A stretch of DNA of 64,000 nucleotides from an uncultured Acetatifactor sp. (lineage in GTDB: Bacteria > Bacillota > Clostridia > Lachnospirales > Lachnospiraceae). The stretch lies in the NCBI GenBank assembly GCA_944383825.1, contig CALWRA010000011.1:1-64000 (forward strand), written 5' to 3'. The position numbers and the translations under genes were made by a program. A model generated the notes under the pieces. That model did no database searches. It worked only from the letters and a program-made list of their open reading frames with translations, and was not told where the DNA came from. Position 1 is the stretch's first letter. Each line of letters begins with the position of its first letter. Below are positions 50,992 through 59,208 of this stretch, piece by piece.

Positions 50992-51789
50992 ATGCGGGTA
51001 GTAATAAATGCCGATGATTTTGGGATGTCGCATGAAAAAAACATTGCCATAGATAAAATGATGAGGGAGGGAGTTTGTACTAACGCTTCGTTGGCTGTGA
51101 ATATGCCATGGACCAAAGAAGCGGTTCAAATGTCCCGTGCAGGAGGATATACACAGAAGATTTCGCTGCATATCAATCTGACGGTTGGAGAGGCATTGTC
51201 TGAAAATATTAAAAGAGTTAGTTTGTATTATAATAACGGTACTTTTGCTTATAAGCCAATTATTAAAAAATTTAGACAAATATATCCGTTTCATATTAAA
51301 ATTATCAGAGAAGAAATTGAAGCGCAGATCGAAACTTTTTTAAATTTTGGATTAGAGCTAAGAAGTCTGGATTCCCATAATTGGGTTCATTTGCGAATAC
51401 CGGTTTGGCTGGCTCTAAAGCCCTTGCTGCAAAAATATGATATAAAAATTGTGAGACCAATGTGGAAAGGGTATAAAAGGCCGGAAATAGCCTCCAGACG
51501 TTGGAGCAGGTATTTTTCAATAATGGAACCTTTTCTGTTGAGATGTCCGCAATGCAGAGTGTTTGGACATTCAAGCAATATAGAACAGTTTTTGCTGGAA
51601 GAAAAAAGTTTAACGAAAATTGATTTCACAGAAGTATTTACACATCCTGATTTAGTGAACCAAAAAATTATTGATATATCAAGTTCTTATTTGAGAAATC
51701 CCCGTGAAGAAGTAACCAAAAATGTGGCAAAAATGAAGAAATACCTTCCGATTACAATAGAAGAATTGCTAGAGGAGAAAAAAGGATGA
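50992..51789 (+). CDS. YdjC/ChbG-type carbohydrate deacetylase
   Basis: A 265-residue polysaccharide deacetylase-like protein of the YdjC fold. MRVVINADDFGMSHEKN gives the DD metal-site motif, LHINLTVGEALS holds the metal-binding His, and LDSHNWVHL and CPQCRVFGHSSN the later active-site loops. ChbG removes acetyl from chitobiose; relatives act on hopanoid or other acetylamino sugars. A role on the lipid-linked sugar of this pathway is inference. The stop overlaps the next start (ATGA at 51786). Confidence 0.82.
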   Translation: MRVVINADDFGMSHEKNIAIDKMMREGVCTNASLAVNMPWTKEAVQMSRAGGYTQKISLHINLTVGEALSENIKRVSLYYNNGTFAYKPIIKKFRQIYPFHIKIIREEIEAQIETFLNFGLELRSLDSHNWVHLRIPVWLALKPLLQKYDIKIVRPMWKGYKRPEIASRRWSRYFSIMEPFLLRCPQCRVFGHSSNIEQFLLEEKSLTKIDFTEVFTHPDLVNQKIIDISSSYLRNPREEVTKNVAKMKKYLPITIEELLEEKKG

Positions 51790-52796
51790 AAAAAATTATT
51801 ATTATTGGGGCCACCGGTGAAACAGGTATGTATATTACTGACTATTTTTGCAGGAAAGCTAAAGGAGAATTTGAAATTATTGCTGCCGGATTAAGAAAAA
51901 CTCAATTTTTTGACAGATACAATATTCCTTATTACAGCATTGACATCGGGAAAAAGGAGGCATTTCAAATGTTGCCTCAAAAGGATGTTTTTGCAGTAAT
52001 ATATACTGCTGCAGTGATGCCCGGCAGAATGAAGGGGTACAATCCAATGCTGTATTTGGAGACCAATGTTTGCGGTACACTCAATGTGTTAGAATATTGC
52101 CGTAAAGTACGGGCAGATCGTATTATTTTTACGCAGACCATCCGTGATTTGGGTAATAAGATAGGAAAAGAAATTATTACCGCAGATGCTGCACGGGATT
52201 TTTCCTATAAAGGTGACCATGCGGTATATGTTATTTCAAAAAATGCTGCGGTGGATTTGATAGAGCATTATTATCAGGAGTATGGACTGAAAAGATTTAT
52301 TTTTCGCTTACCTACCATTTATATGTATACTCCTAATAAATATTATTGCGTAAACGGCGAAAGGAAGATTATGGGATTCAGATATATGATTGACCAGGCG
52401 ATTTCCGGAGCAGATATTGAATTGTGGGGAGAACCGGAAAAAGCTCATGATATATTATATGTGAAAGATTTGGCTTACTTATTTTATTTGGCGTGCAAAT
52501 CTTCTCTCGATGGCGGAATGTATAACGCCGGTACAGGAAAACCCATAACGCTTTTGGAACAAATTAAAGGAATGATACAGGTATTTGGAAGTGACCAAAA
52601 GAAATCAAAGATAATATATTGTCCTGAAAAAGGAAGCGCCCGGCAATATACGATTGATATTTCGAAAACTCAAAGGGAACTGGGGTATGAACCTCAATAT
52701 GGTTATATAGATTACTTAAAGGATTTTAAAACAGAAATGGAGGATAACCGCTTTGCGGATTTATTTCAAGGGCCAGCAAAGACCAAAGAGGCGTAA
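51786..52796 (+). CDS. NAD(P)-dependent nucleotide-sugar epimerase/dehydratase
   Basis: A 336-residue extended SDR. The cofactor loop is IIGATGETGMYITDYF, followed by YTAAVMPGRMKG, NVCGTLNVLEYCRK, and the catalytic YVISKNAAVDLIEHYY (YxxxK). The serine normally at the first catalytic site is replaced in TQTIRDLG by Thr, which is acceptable. LRLPTIYMYTPN-like and GKPITLLEQIKGM segments complete it. It resembles UDP-sugar 4-epimerases and reductases. It overlaps the deacetylase gene by four bases, and the next start is directly on its stop, so the three are co-translated. Confidence 0.85.
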   Translation: MKKIIIIGATGETGMYITDYFCRKAKGEFEIIAAGLRKTQFFDRYNIPYYSIDIGKKEAFQMLPQKDVFAVIYTAAVMPGRMKGYNPMLYLETNVCGTLNVLEYCRKVRADRIIFTQTIRDLGNKIGKEIITADAARDFSYKGDHAVYVISKNAAVDLIEHYYQEYGLKRFIFRLPTIYMYTPNKYYCVNGERKIMGFRYMIDQAISGADIELWGEPEKAHDILYVKDLAYLFYLACKSSLDGGMYNAGTGKPITLLEQIKGMIQVFGSDQKKSKIIYCPEKGSARQYTIDISKTQRELGYEPQYGYIDYLKDFKTEMEDNRFADLFQGPAKTKEA

Positions 52797-53874
52797 ATGA
52801 AAAAATTTAGGAACAGCAATATTGATATATTAAAAGCAATAAGTGCATATCTGGTTTGTTATTCACATTTTAATAATTCTGTAAAAGTAGGTTATGAATA
52901 TTGGCTTTCACTGGAGGGAATGATAGGCTATATGCTCTTGGCAGTTTCTTCCATGGCTGTTCCTTTATTTTTGATGATAAATGGCTATCTGGTTATAAAT
53001 AAAGTATATTCTTATGATGAATATGTTAAAAAAGCGATTAAAATTATTTTAATCACTACTGTTTGGTGTATATTATATAATATTATATTTTCCTGTTTTT
53101 TCCGTGAAGGAAAAAAAGTGAGCGATATACTTTATGCTGTTTACAATGGAATTTACACAGGGGAGTATATCAGTATCAGAAATTGGTTTTTTTATGCCCT
53201 GTCAGTTTGTTATTTGTTGTCTCCGCTGATCAAAAAGGTATTTGAAAGTGATAACAAGAATTTGATAAAGTATATGTTTTTCTTGCCTGCCATATATATT
53301 TGGGGAAATGATTTGTGGCAGAAAATAATTTTATTGGTGGGGTATCAAGGTAGAATAACAGAAGTGTTTCCCAGAACGAATATCTTTGATGCCTGGGATT
53401 CCTTTGCTCTGCTTTATTATTTGTTTGGAGGCATTTTGTACAAATATGCATGGGGAGAAGAAAATAGAATCAAAAAGCTAATTCTTGCAGCAGTTTCACT
53501 GTTCATAATATGGGGATACGGTATCTTGTACGTATATAAAAATAAAATATTCTATAATATCGTGTGGGGGGGGGTATCCAAGCTGCTTTTTGTTCGCAGC
53601 ATCAGGTTTATTGGCGGCAGTGTTAATCAATTATAGAGGAAGAATCAGTAATGTTATAAAGTTTTTGGGGGAAAGAATAGCTGGTAATACATTTGGTATA
53701 TATTTTGTTCATTTGCTTATAGGATCATTTTTTAAGCCGTATTATGTGGAAAGGATCCGAGATGATTCATTGTTTGGCGGAATTGTCTATGCAAGCCTGG
53801 TTTTTGCTATATCTTATTTTGTGACAGATTTTATAAAAAAGGTTCCCGTTTTGAAAAGGATTGTCACGCTTTAA
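52797..53874 (+). pseudogene. acyltransferase 3 family protein, off-frame at a G9 tract
   Basis: An O-acyltransferase (OafA-like) that would acetylate a sugar of the polymer. The first frame (52797-53636) has NIDILKAISAYLVCYSHFNN with the conserved His, and seven or more helices. The rest (53590-53874) carries FAASGLLAAVLIN, GNTFGIYFVHLLIG and the final helices. A run of nine G (53566-53574) separates them. With eight G the frame continues VWGGYPSCFLFAASG and gives one 358-residue chain. A long poly-G in an envelope-modifying gene is a classical phase-variation site, so this copy may be the off state. A read error remains possible. Confidence 0.8.
53566..53574 (+). repeat. poly-G tract of nine, candidate phase-variation switch
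   Basis: Nine G in a row inside the acyltransferase gene. Eight would restore the frame. It is the longest G run noticed in the window, in an otherwise AT-rich block. Confidence 0.85.
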
Positions 53875-53936
53875 GCTAAAATTGCGAATGAATTAGAGAA
53901 GATGAATGACAGTTACAATAAAAGGAGAAGTCATAT

Positions 53937-55112
53937 ATGAGAAAGTGCGCCGTATGCGGCAGTTCTTTTGAGCGGTACGCAGGATTAGATCCTGTATATA
54001 TTGAAAATCCTAAAAAGTATGGGAGAAAAATTAAAGTAAAATCAGAATTGCTTAATCCGGAAGAATATTCATGCCCTGTCTGCTATTCTGCGGACAGAGA
54101 CAGAATGATTGTATTATTTATTAAAAAATTAAGAGAAGCATTTGGAACGACTGCACCCTCTGTCAAATTTTTGGAGGTAGCACCGTCAGCTGCCTTAAAG
54201 AGGTATTTGTATAAAGAATGGGGGGAAAGTTTTTTATACACTGCTGATTTATATATGGACAATGTGGATTTTAAGGTGGATATTCAAAATATGGAAGAAA
54301 TTCCAGACCAAACGTTTGATTTTATCGTATGCAGTCATGTGCTGGAGCACGTGAAAGACGACCAAAAGGCCATGGGGGAATTAAATCGTGTTTTGAAAGA
54401 CGCAGGACTGGGGATTTTGCTGGTTCCCATCAATTTATTTCAGGAGCAAACAGATGAAGAATGGGGGCTGTCTGAGGAAGAAAACTGGAGGAGATTTGGG
54501 CAAGGGGATCATGTCAGGGCCTATAATAAACTCGATTATGTTGCACGCTTGGAAGCAAATGGCTTTTGCGTCTTAGAACTAAATAAGAATTATTTTGATA
54601 AGGACGATTATGAGGCAAATGCTTTCAATGATACCGCGACATTATATTTAGTGCATAAAAATCCTGATATCTACAGCAGTCTTGAAGAAATTGCAGATAA
54701 ATTTAAAGAAACGCATCTTAATGATACTTATCTCTATAAAAATGTTGAAGAGGGTGTATGCAATTATTGGATAGATCTTTGCCGGCATGAAAATGATCAA
54801 CTTCAAATTTGGGGCTGGGCATATTTCAGAGAACATGATTCCAGAAAAACCAAGCTGAAGCTTCATTTAGCAGGGAGGAGCATTCAGCGGACATTTGCCT
54901 TTGATCTTCGATATAGACAGGATGTATGTCAGCTTTTTGGAGAAAGCTGCGGGTTTTCAGGAATTGATATTTTAAAGGATGTGAGTATAAGTGATATGGA
55001 GGGGGGAAAGGTCAGCTTGCGACTATATAATGAGGGAAGCTGTTATACGATTCCGTTATCAGTTGAAAGGATAGAAGAAAATGAACCTGACTGTAATATT
55101 GACCTCCTATAA
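53937..55112 (+). CDS. class I methyltransferase with zinc-ribbon start and beta-rich tail
   Basis: A 391-residue protein. A zinc-binding segment (CAVCGS, CPVCYSADRDR) is followed by a SAM-dependent methyltransferase core (VKFLEVAPSAALKRYLY, VDFKVDIQNMEEIPDQTFDFIVCSHVLEHVKDD, with the LEH motif) and a lid region with HVRAYNKLDYV. The last 130 residues (from about 265) form another domain: YWIDLCRHENDQLQIWGWAYF, SIQRTFAFDLRYRQDV, GFSGIDI. That tail recurs in polysaccharide proteins but I cannot name its role. It may methylate the chain end, giving the cap that Wzt reads; this is inference. Its stop overlaps the next gene. Confidence 0.8.
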   Translation: MRKCAVCGSSFERYAGLDPVYIENPKKYGRKIKVKSELLNPEEYSCPVCYSADRDRMIVLFIKKLREAFGTTAPSVKFLEVAPSAALKRYLYKEWGESFLYTADLYMDNVDFKVDIQNMEEIPDQTFDFIVCSHVLEHVKDDQKAMGELNRVLKDAGLGILLVPINLFQEQTDEEWGLSEEENWRRFGQGDHVRAYNKLDYVARLEANGFCVLELNKNYFDKDDYEANAFNDTATLYLVHKNPDIYSSLEEIADKFKETHLNDTYLYKNVEEGVCNYWIDLCRHENDQLQIWGWAYFREHDSRKTKLKLHLAGRSIQRTFAFDLRYRQDVCQLFGESCGFSGIDILKDVSISDMEGGKVSLRLYNEGSCYTIPLSVERIEENEPDCNIDLL

Positions 55113-56832
55113 CCATGAAAATGTTTTGCGTGAGAGCATTGACAGTGTTTTGCGGCAAACATACCAAAATTTTCAGTTTATTATAGTGGATGACTGTTCG
55201 ACAGATACATCATGGGATATTATCTGTGAATATAAAAACAGATACCCTGAAATAATGACTATTCGCCACGATTATAATTGGGGAGGAGGGGTGGTTGAAG
55301 ATACTGTAAAGAAATATGCCACAGGTGATTATATAGCAATTCATCATAGCGATGATGTTTGGGAAAAGGATAAGCTGAGCCGTCAGGTAGAAATATTTTA
55401 TAATCAACCAGATTGCGCGGCGGTTTTTACAAATGCAATAGCAATTGATGATCAAGGTAATAATTATAAAGATGAGCAGGGTTTTTATTATCACTTGTTT
55501 GCTGTACAGAACCGTTCAAGGCATGAATGGCTGAATTATTTTTTTTACAAGGGAAATTGCCTGTGCCATCCGAGTATTCTGGTTAAAAAAAGTGTGTACG
55601 AAGAAGATGGATTTTTTCGCAAGGGTTTGAAACAGATTCCTGATTTTGTTAAGTGGATTCAAATTTGTAAAAAGCATGAAATATATGTATTGCCTGAAGC
55701 GCTGGTAAAATTCAGAATTCATTCTAATGGGAAAAATACCAGTGGGATGAGCGCCATTACACAGATAAGGTCAACTATTGAATTGTTTTTGATGCTTGAC
55801 GAGTATCGGAAAATAGAAGATAGAGAAGAGTTTCTAAAAATTTTTCCTGAGGCCAAAGAGTTTTGTAATGGAAATTATTTTACTACTGAGTATGTACTGG
55901 GGCGTTTGTGCACACAGAAGGGAATGCCGTCCTATACTCGAATGTATGGGATTCAGCTTTTATATGAGGTTTTAAATAAGCAAGATGATGCCCGGCAAAT
56001 AAAAGAAGATTACAATTATACAGAAAAAAGTTTTAGAGAGGAAAATGGAAAATATGACATTTTTGGAATATTGCCCAAGGGCTTTGAACAGAAAAGAACC
56101 TTGTATTATGATTTAGGGAACGGCTTTAACTCAGATGAGTGCATTAGACAAAATTTTATATTGGAGAAGAAGGAAGCCTTTGAAATGTCTTGCACTATTG
56201 TATTTTCCTCAGACCAAAGCCTTAAAAAATTGAGATTTGATCCAGGTGAAGAGGTAATGCTGAAGGTAAAGATACGCCAGGTATTGATTAACGGGTGCGA
56301 GGCTGCCTTTTACCCTGAAAACGCTTTGAATTCTGTGAATGATGAAGATTTTTTTGTAACGCTTGACCCAATTTATAATATTGCGATACCTGACAATTGT
56401 ATTAAAAGTACCGACAATGAAGCAAACGTTATTATCCGCGGAACGGTAACTCGATTATCAGATGAAGAGATTGGAGAATTAGCCACTATTCTTTTGTACG
56501 ATATAAGAGGAGAGAAGCATGAGACGGGTAAAAAGCAGTTGGAAATGGAGAAGGAAATACAAAATCTTCGATTAAACAACCAGGTAATTTGCAAGGAAAA
56601 GAAACAGCTTGTTGATAAAAACAAGAGCTTAGCGGCAGAGTGCTCAGAATTAAAAAGGGGAAAAGAAAAGCTGGAAGCAGAAAATGATCGTTTAAAACAG
56701 GAGTTTACTGCAGAGAACGAGCGTCTAAAACAGGAGTTTACTGCAGAGAACGAGCGTCTAAAACAGGAGCTTGCCAGTATTAAAGAGCACTTTTTATACA
56801 AATGTTATGTTAAATTTAGAGGGAAAGAATGA
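55081..56832 (+). CDS. GT2 glycosyltransferase with C-terminal coiled coil
   Basis: A 583-residue protein in three parts. The GT-A transferase (1-250) has LTVILTSYNHENVLRESID, VDDCSTDTSWDII, DYNWGGGVVEDTV and HHSDDVWEKDKLSR. A beta-rich segment (about 340-480) with SDQSLKKLRFDPGEEVMLKV resembles the Wzt_C fold in style. A long coiled coil follows (about 485-570) with ENERLKQEFTA repeats, and KCYVKFRGKE ends the chain. The start overlaps the methyltransferase by 32 bases. Coiled coils in such enzymes act as molecular rulers for O-antigen length in other bacteria (WbdD), a possibility here. Confidence 0.8.
   Translation: MNLTVILTSYNHENVLRESIDSVLRQTYQNFQFIIVDDCSTDTSWDIICEYKNRYPEIMTIRHDYNWGGGVVEDTVKKYATGDYIAIHHSDDVWEKDKLSRQVEIFYNQPDCAAVFTNAIAIDDQGNNYKDEQGFYYHLFAVQNRSRHEWLNYFFYKGNCLCHPSILVKKSVYEEDGFFRKGLKQIPDFVKWIQICKKHEIYVLPEALVKFRIHSNGKNTSGMSAITQIRSTIELFLMLDEYRKIEDREEFLKIFPEAKEFCNGNYFTTEYVLGRLCTQKGMPSYTRMYGIQLLYEVLNKQDDARQIKEDYNYTEKSFREENGKYDIFGILPKGFEQKRTLYYDLGNGFNSDECIRQNFILEKKEAFEMSCTIVFSSDQSLKKLRFDPGEEVMLKVKIRQVLINGCEAAFYPENALNSVNDEDFFVTLDPIYNIAIPDNCIKSTDNEANVIIRGTVTRLSDEEIGELATILLYDIRGEKHETGKKQLEMEKEIQNLRLNNQVICKEKKQLVDKNKSLAAECSELKRGKEKLEAENDRLKQEFTAENERLKQEFTAENERLKQELASIKEHFLYKCYVKFRGKE
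56701..56766 (+). repeat. 33-bp perfect tandem duplication in the coiled-coil region
   Basis: Two identical 33-base copies (56701-56733 and 56734-56766), each coding for 11 residues of coiled coil. Being in frame and perfect, they look recent and could change coil length by copy number. Confidence 0.9.
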
Positions 56833-56842
56833 GGGAGGAAAT

Positions 56843-57676
56843 ATGGAAAGGGTAAGTGTAATCATGCCATGCTATAATGATGGACAATATATAGAGGAAG
56901 CAATTCTGTCAGTGAAGCAGCAGACTTATACGGATATAGAATTGATTGTAGTGGATGATGGTTCAGATGATGAAGAGACAATAAAAATACTGGATAGACT
57001 GGAAGATGAGGTCATATTGCTTAGGACAAAGCATCTGCGGCCTGCCGGGGCGAGAAATTATGGGATCAGTCATGCCAGTGGAAAATATATAATGCCAGTG
57101 GATTCAGATGATAGGATAGATAAGACATATATAGAAAAGGCTGTTAAAATCATTCAGACAGATGAGAAAATAGGCGTAGTTTACTGTGAAGCAGATTTGT
57201 TCGGAGAAAAAAAAGGAAAGTGGGATTTGCCCAAATATTCATTTGACAAAATGCTGCTGGATAATATTGTATTTGTTACAGCTCTTTTTTATAAAGAGGA
57301 TTGGGAAAAAGTTGGAGGCTTTAACACGCATATGTTGGCCGGTATGGAAGATTATGACTTTTGGCTTGCTATTCTGGCTCTGGGGAAAGAAATTTATCAA
57401 ATTCCGGAGATTCTCTTTCATTATCGTATCAAGCCGGTGTCCCGAACAACTGGTTTCCAGGCAGACTATATTCAAATGCAGGATACATACCGGAAGATAT
57501 ATGATAACCATAAAGAATTTTATGGAAGGAATGCGGAACGGTATGCAAAAATTTTAAGAGATGCGTTGATAGAACAAATTGCAATTCGCATGAAATACGA
57601 AAAAATTTTTGAAAATATAAAAAAATATTATCACTGGCCTGTAATAGGAAAGATTGTTAAAAAAATAGTGAACTGA
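56843..57676 (+). CDS. GT2 family glycosyltransferase
   Basis: A 277-residue GT-A transferase: VSVIMPCYNDGQYIEEAILS, VDDGSDDEETI, LRPAGARNYGISHA and MPVDSDDRIDKTYIEK, then NTHMLAGMEDYDFWLAI on the acceptor side. GGGAGG (56834-56839) sits four bases before the ATG at 56843; the earlier in-frame ATG at 56771 would overlap the previous gene without a ribosome site. It carries no membrane helix. Confidence 0.88.
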   Translation: MERVSVIMPCYNDGQYIEEAILSVKQQTYTDIELIVVDDGSDDEETIKILDRLEDEVILLRTKHLRPAGARNYGISHASGKYIMPVDSDDRIDKTYIEKAVKIIQTDEKIGVVYCEADLFGEKKGKWDLPKYSFDKMLLDNIVFVTALFYKEDWEKVGGFNTHMLAGMEDYDFWLAILALGKEIYQIPEILFHYRIKPVSRTTGFQADYIQMQDTYRKIYDNHKEFYGRNAERYAKILRDALIEQIAIRMKYEKIFENIKKYYHWPVIGKIVKKIVN

Positions 57677-57716
57677 ACAGATAACAGATCGTAAGCTACT
57701 GTTATATAAAGTTAAC

Positions 57717-57738
57717 GTCCGTTAAAGCGGACAGGAGG
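57717..57738 (+). promoter_or_regulatory. hairpin directly before the ribosome site at 57746
   Basis: GTCCGT-TAAA-GCGGAC (57717-57732; one T-G pair) followed at once by AGGAGG (57733-57738). Same design as at 2880 and 22335, although this one is in AT-rich DNA. Confidence 0.5.
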
Positions 57739-57745
57739 TGCAGAA

Positions 57746-58831
57746 ATGATTATATTCACATCTATATGTGAGAATTATACACATAAGGCAAGAACTCTCG
57801 CGGAGTCAGTGAAAAGAAATATTCCAGACGCAAAATTTTTAGTATGTTTGACCGAAAGAGAAAAAAGTCCTGAAATGCAATTCTCATACTTTGACGATGT
57901 AATTTTATCTAAAGATATGTGGGAAGGTAACTTTAACAGATTTATATTTAAACATAGCATTGTCGAAGCGTCTACTGCTGTGAAAGCGCACTTCTTTTTG
58001 TATTTGTTGAATAGATTTCCTGATGAAAATGAATTTATTTATTTGGATCCTGACTGTTATGTATACTCTGACTTTATAGAGCTAAGAGAGCTGTTGAGAA
58101 CGAAGGCTATCATTTTGTGCCCTCATTTACTTCAGCCTGGAAATATTGACATGGAATTATCTTCTACAGCGCACGGCGTATATAATCTGGGCTTTTTGGC
58201 AATTAACCATAGCGAAGAAGCAGAAAAATTTATTAGCTGGTGGGCAGAGCGGCTTTATTTATTTTGCTATGATGACATTCAGAGAGGGATTTTTACAGAT
58301 CAAAAATGGATCGATTTGGCTCCATGCTTTTTTGATGTTGAAATTTTGAAGCATAGGGGATATGATTTTGCTCCCTGGTCTTTGCTTGATTGCGGAATGA
58401 CCAAGGAAAATGGCAAGTTTTTTGTAAAAGGTGATGACTTGCGATTTATACATTTTTCCGGTTTTGGGGCAACTGCGCAGAAATGTATGAATGATTGGTT
58501 GCCGGAAGGCGATCATCCCTTTAGAGAATTATATGATAAATATAGTTTGAAGCATGAACAAAATGATTCGGACCATGTGTCAAAGAAACAATGGAGCTAT
58601 TCAAAATATGATTCTGGAGAAAAAATAGATGACAGCCTGAGGACAAAATATCGAAATAGTTATGAAACTATGTTCAGTATTGAAGATCCTTTTCAGCTGA
58701 GCAATAAGGAGATAAAGAGCATGCTCCAAAAACCTAAGGACAACATAGCATTGTCTGAAAAAATCAGGTATGTTATGGAAAGGGAAGGAATAAAGGGAGT
58801 CATCAGACGCGCAATTAAGAGTTTGCCATAA
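57746..58831 (+). CDS. glycosyltransferase-like protein (GT-A fold, GT8-type style)
   Basis: A 361-residue protein, probably a transferase: FTSICENYTHKARTLAESV at the N-terminus, the metal motif YLDPDCYVYSD (DxD), GVYNLGFLAINHSEEAEKFISWW and QRGIFTDQKWIDLAPCFF. The order (short nucleotide fold, DxD, then the DQxW block) is like GT8-type proteins of glycan loci. The last 70 residues are charged. The start follows AGGAGG and a hairpin. A precise donor is not predictable. Confidence 0.72.
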   Translation: MIIFTSICENYTHKARTLAESVKRNIPDAKFLVCLTEREKSPEMQFSYFDDVILSKDMWEGNFNRFIFKHSIVEASTAVKAHFFLYLLNRFPDENEFIYLDPDCYVYSDFIELRELLRTKAIILCPHLLQPGNIDMELSSTAHGVYNLGFLAINHSEEAEKFISWWAERLYLFCYDDIQRGIFTDQKWIDLAPCFFDVEILKHRGYDFAPWSLLDCGMTKENGKFFVKGDDLRFIHFSGFGATAQKCMNDWLPEGDHPFRELYDKYSLKHEQNDSDHVSKKQWSYSKYDSGEKIDDSLRTKYRNSYETMFSIEDPFQLSNKEIKSMLQKPKDNIALSEKIRYVMEREGIKGVIRRAIKSLP

Positions 58832-58895
58832 CTTGTATTTTTAACGTTTATTTGCAGTATAGAATGAACTATTTTGCCACAAAGGAAAGAGATGT

Positions 58896-59191
58896 ATGGA
58901 ATCTAAAGGCAGACCTGATTTTAGAATAATAGGGGAAAATAATGGTGTTATTTTTAAATGTTCTGAGGATACTCAGGAGAAAGTATTCTTGGAGCTGCAA
59001 GTACATTGGGGGGAATAATTGTTCCGCCTAATACAATATACCCTGAAAGAAAACGCATGAAGAAAGAAGTGACTTGGGAAAGAGCAAAAATCTTGAATGG
59101 GTATCCGAAGATTGAGCTTGAAGTTGCAAACACTAATACAGATGATTATATATATGCTTTTACAGAAAGCAAAGTACAAAAATTTATTTAA
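58896..59191 (+). pseudogene. small unknown protein, frame broken at a G6 run
   Basis: The first frame (58896-59020) gives MESKGRPDFRIIGENNGVIF and on to ELQVHWGE. A second frame (59006-59191) continues VHW-GGIIVPPNTIYPERKRM to KVQKFI. The G6 run at 59009-59014 separates them; seven G would join both into one 98-residue chain. AAAGGAAAGAG lies before the ATG. The function is unknown and there are no membrane segments. It sits between a transferase and the YfhO-like gene. Confidence 0.6.
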
Positions 59192-59208
59192 AGAAGCTGG
59201 GAAATAAT

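Noticed and set aside
56701..56766. 33-bp duplication as a mobile or CRISPR feature
   Set aside because: It is in-frame coiled-coil coding sequence without spacers or flanking repeats.
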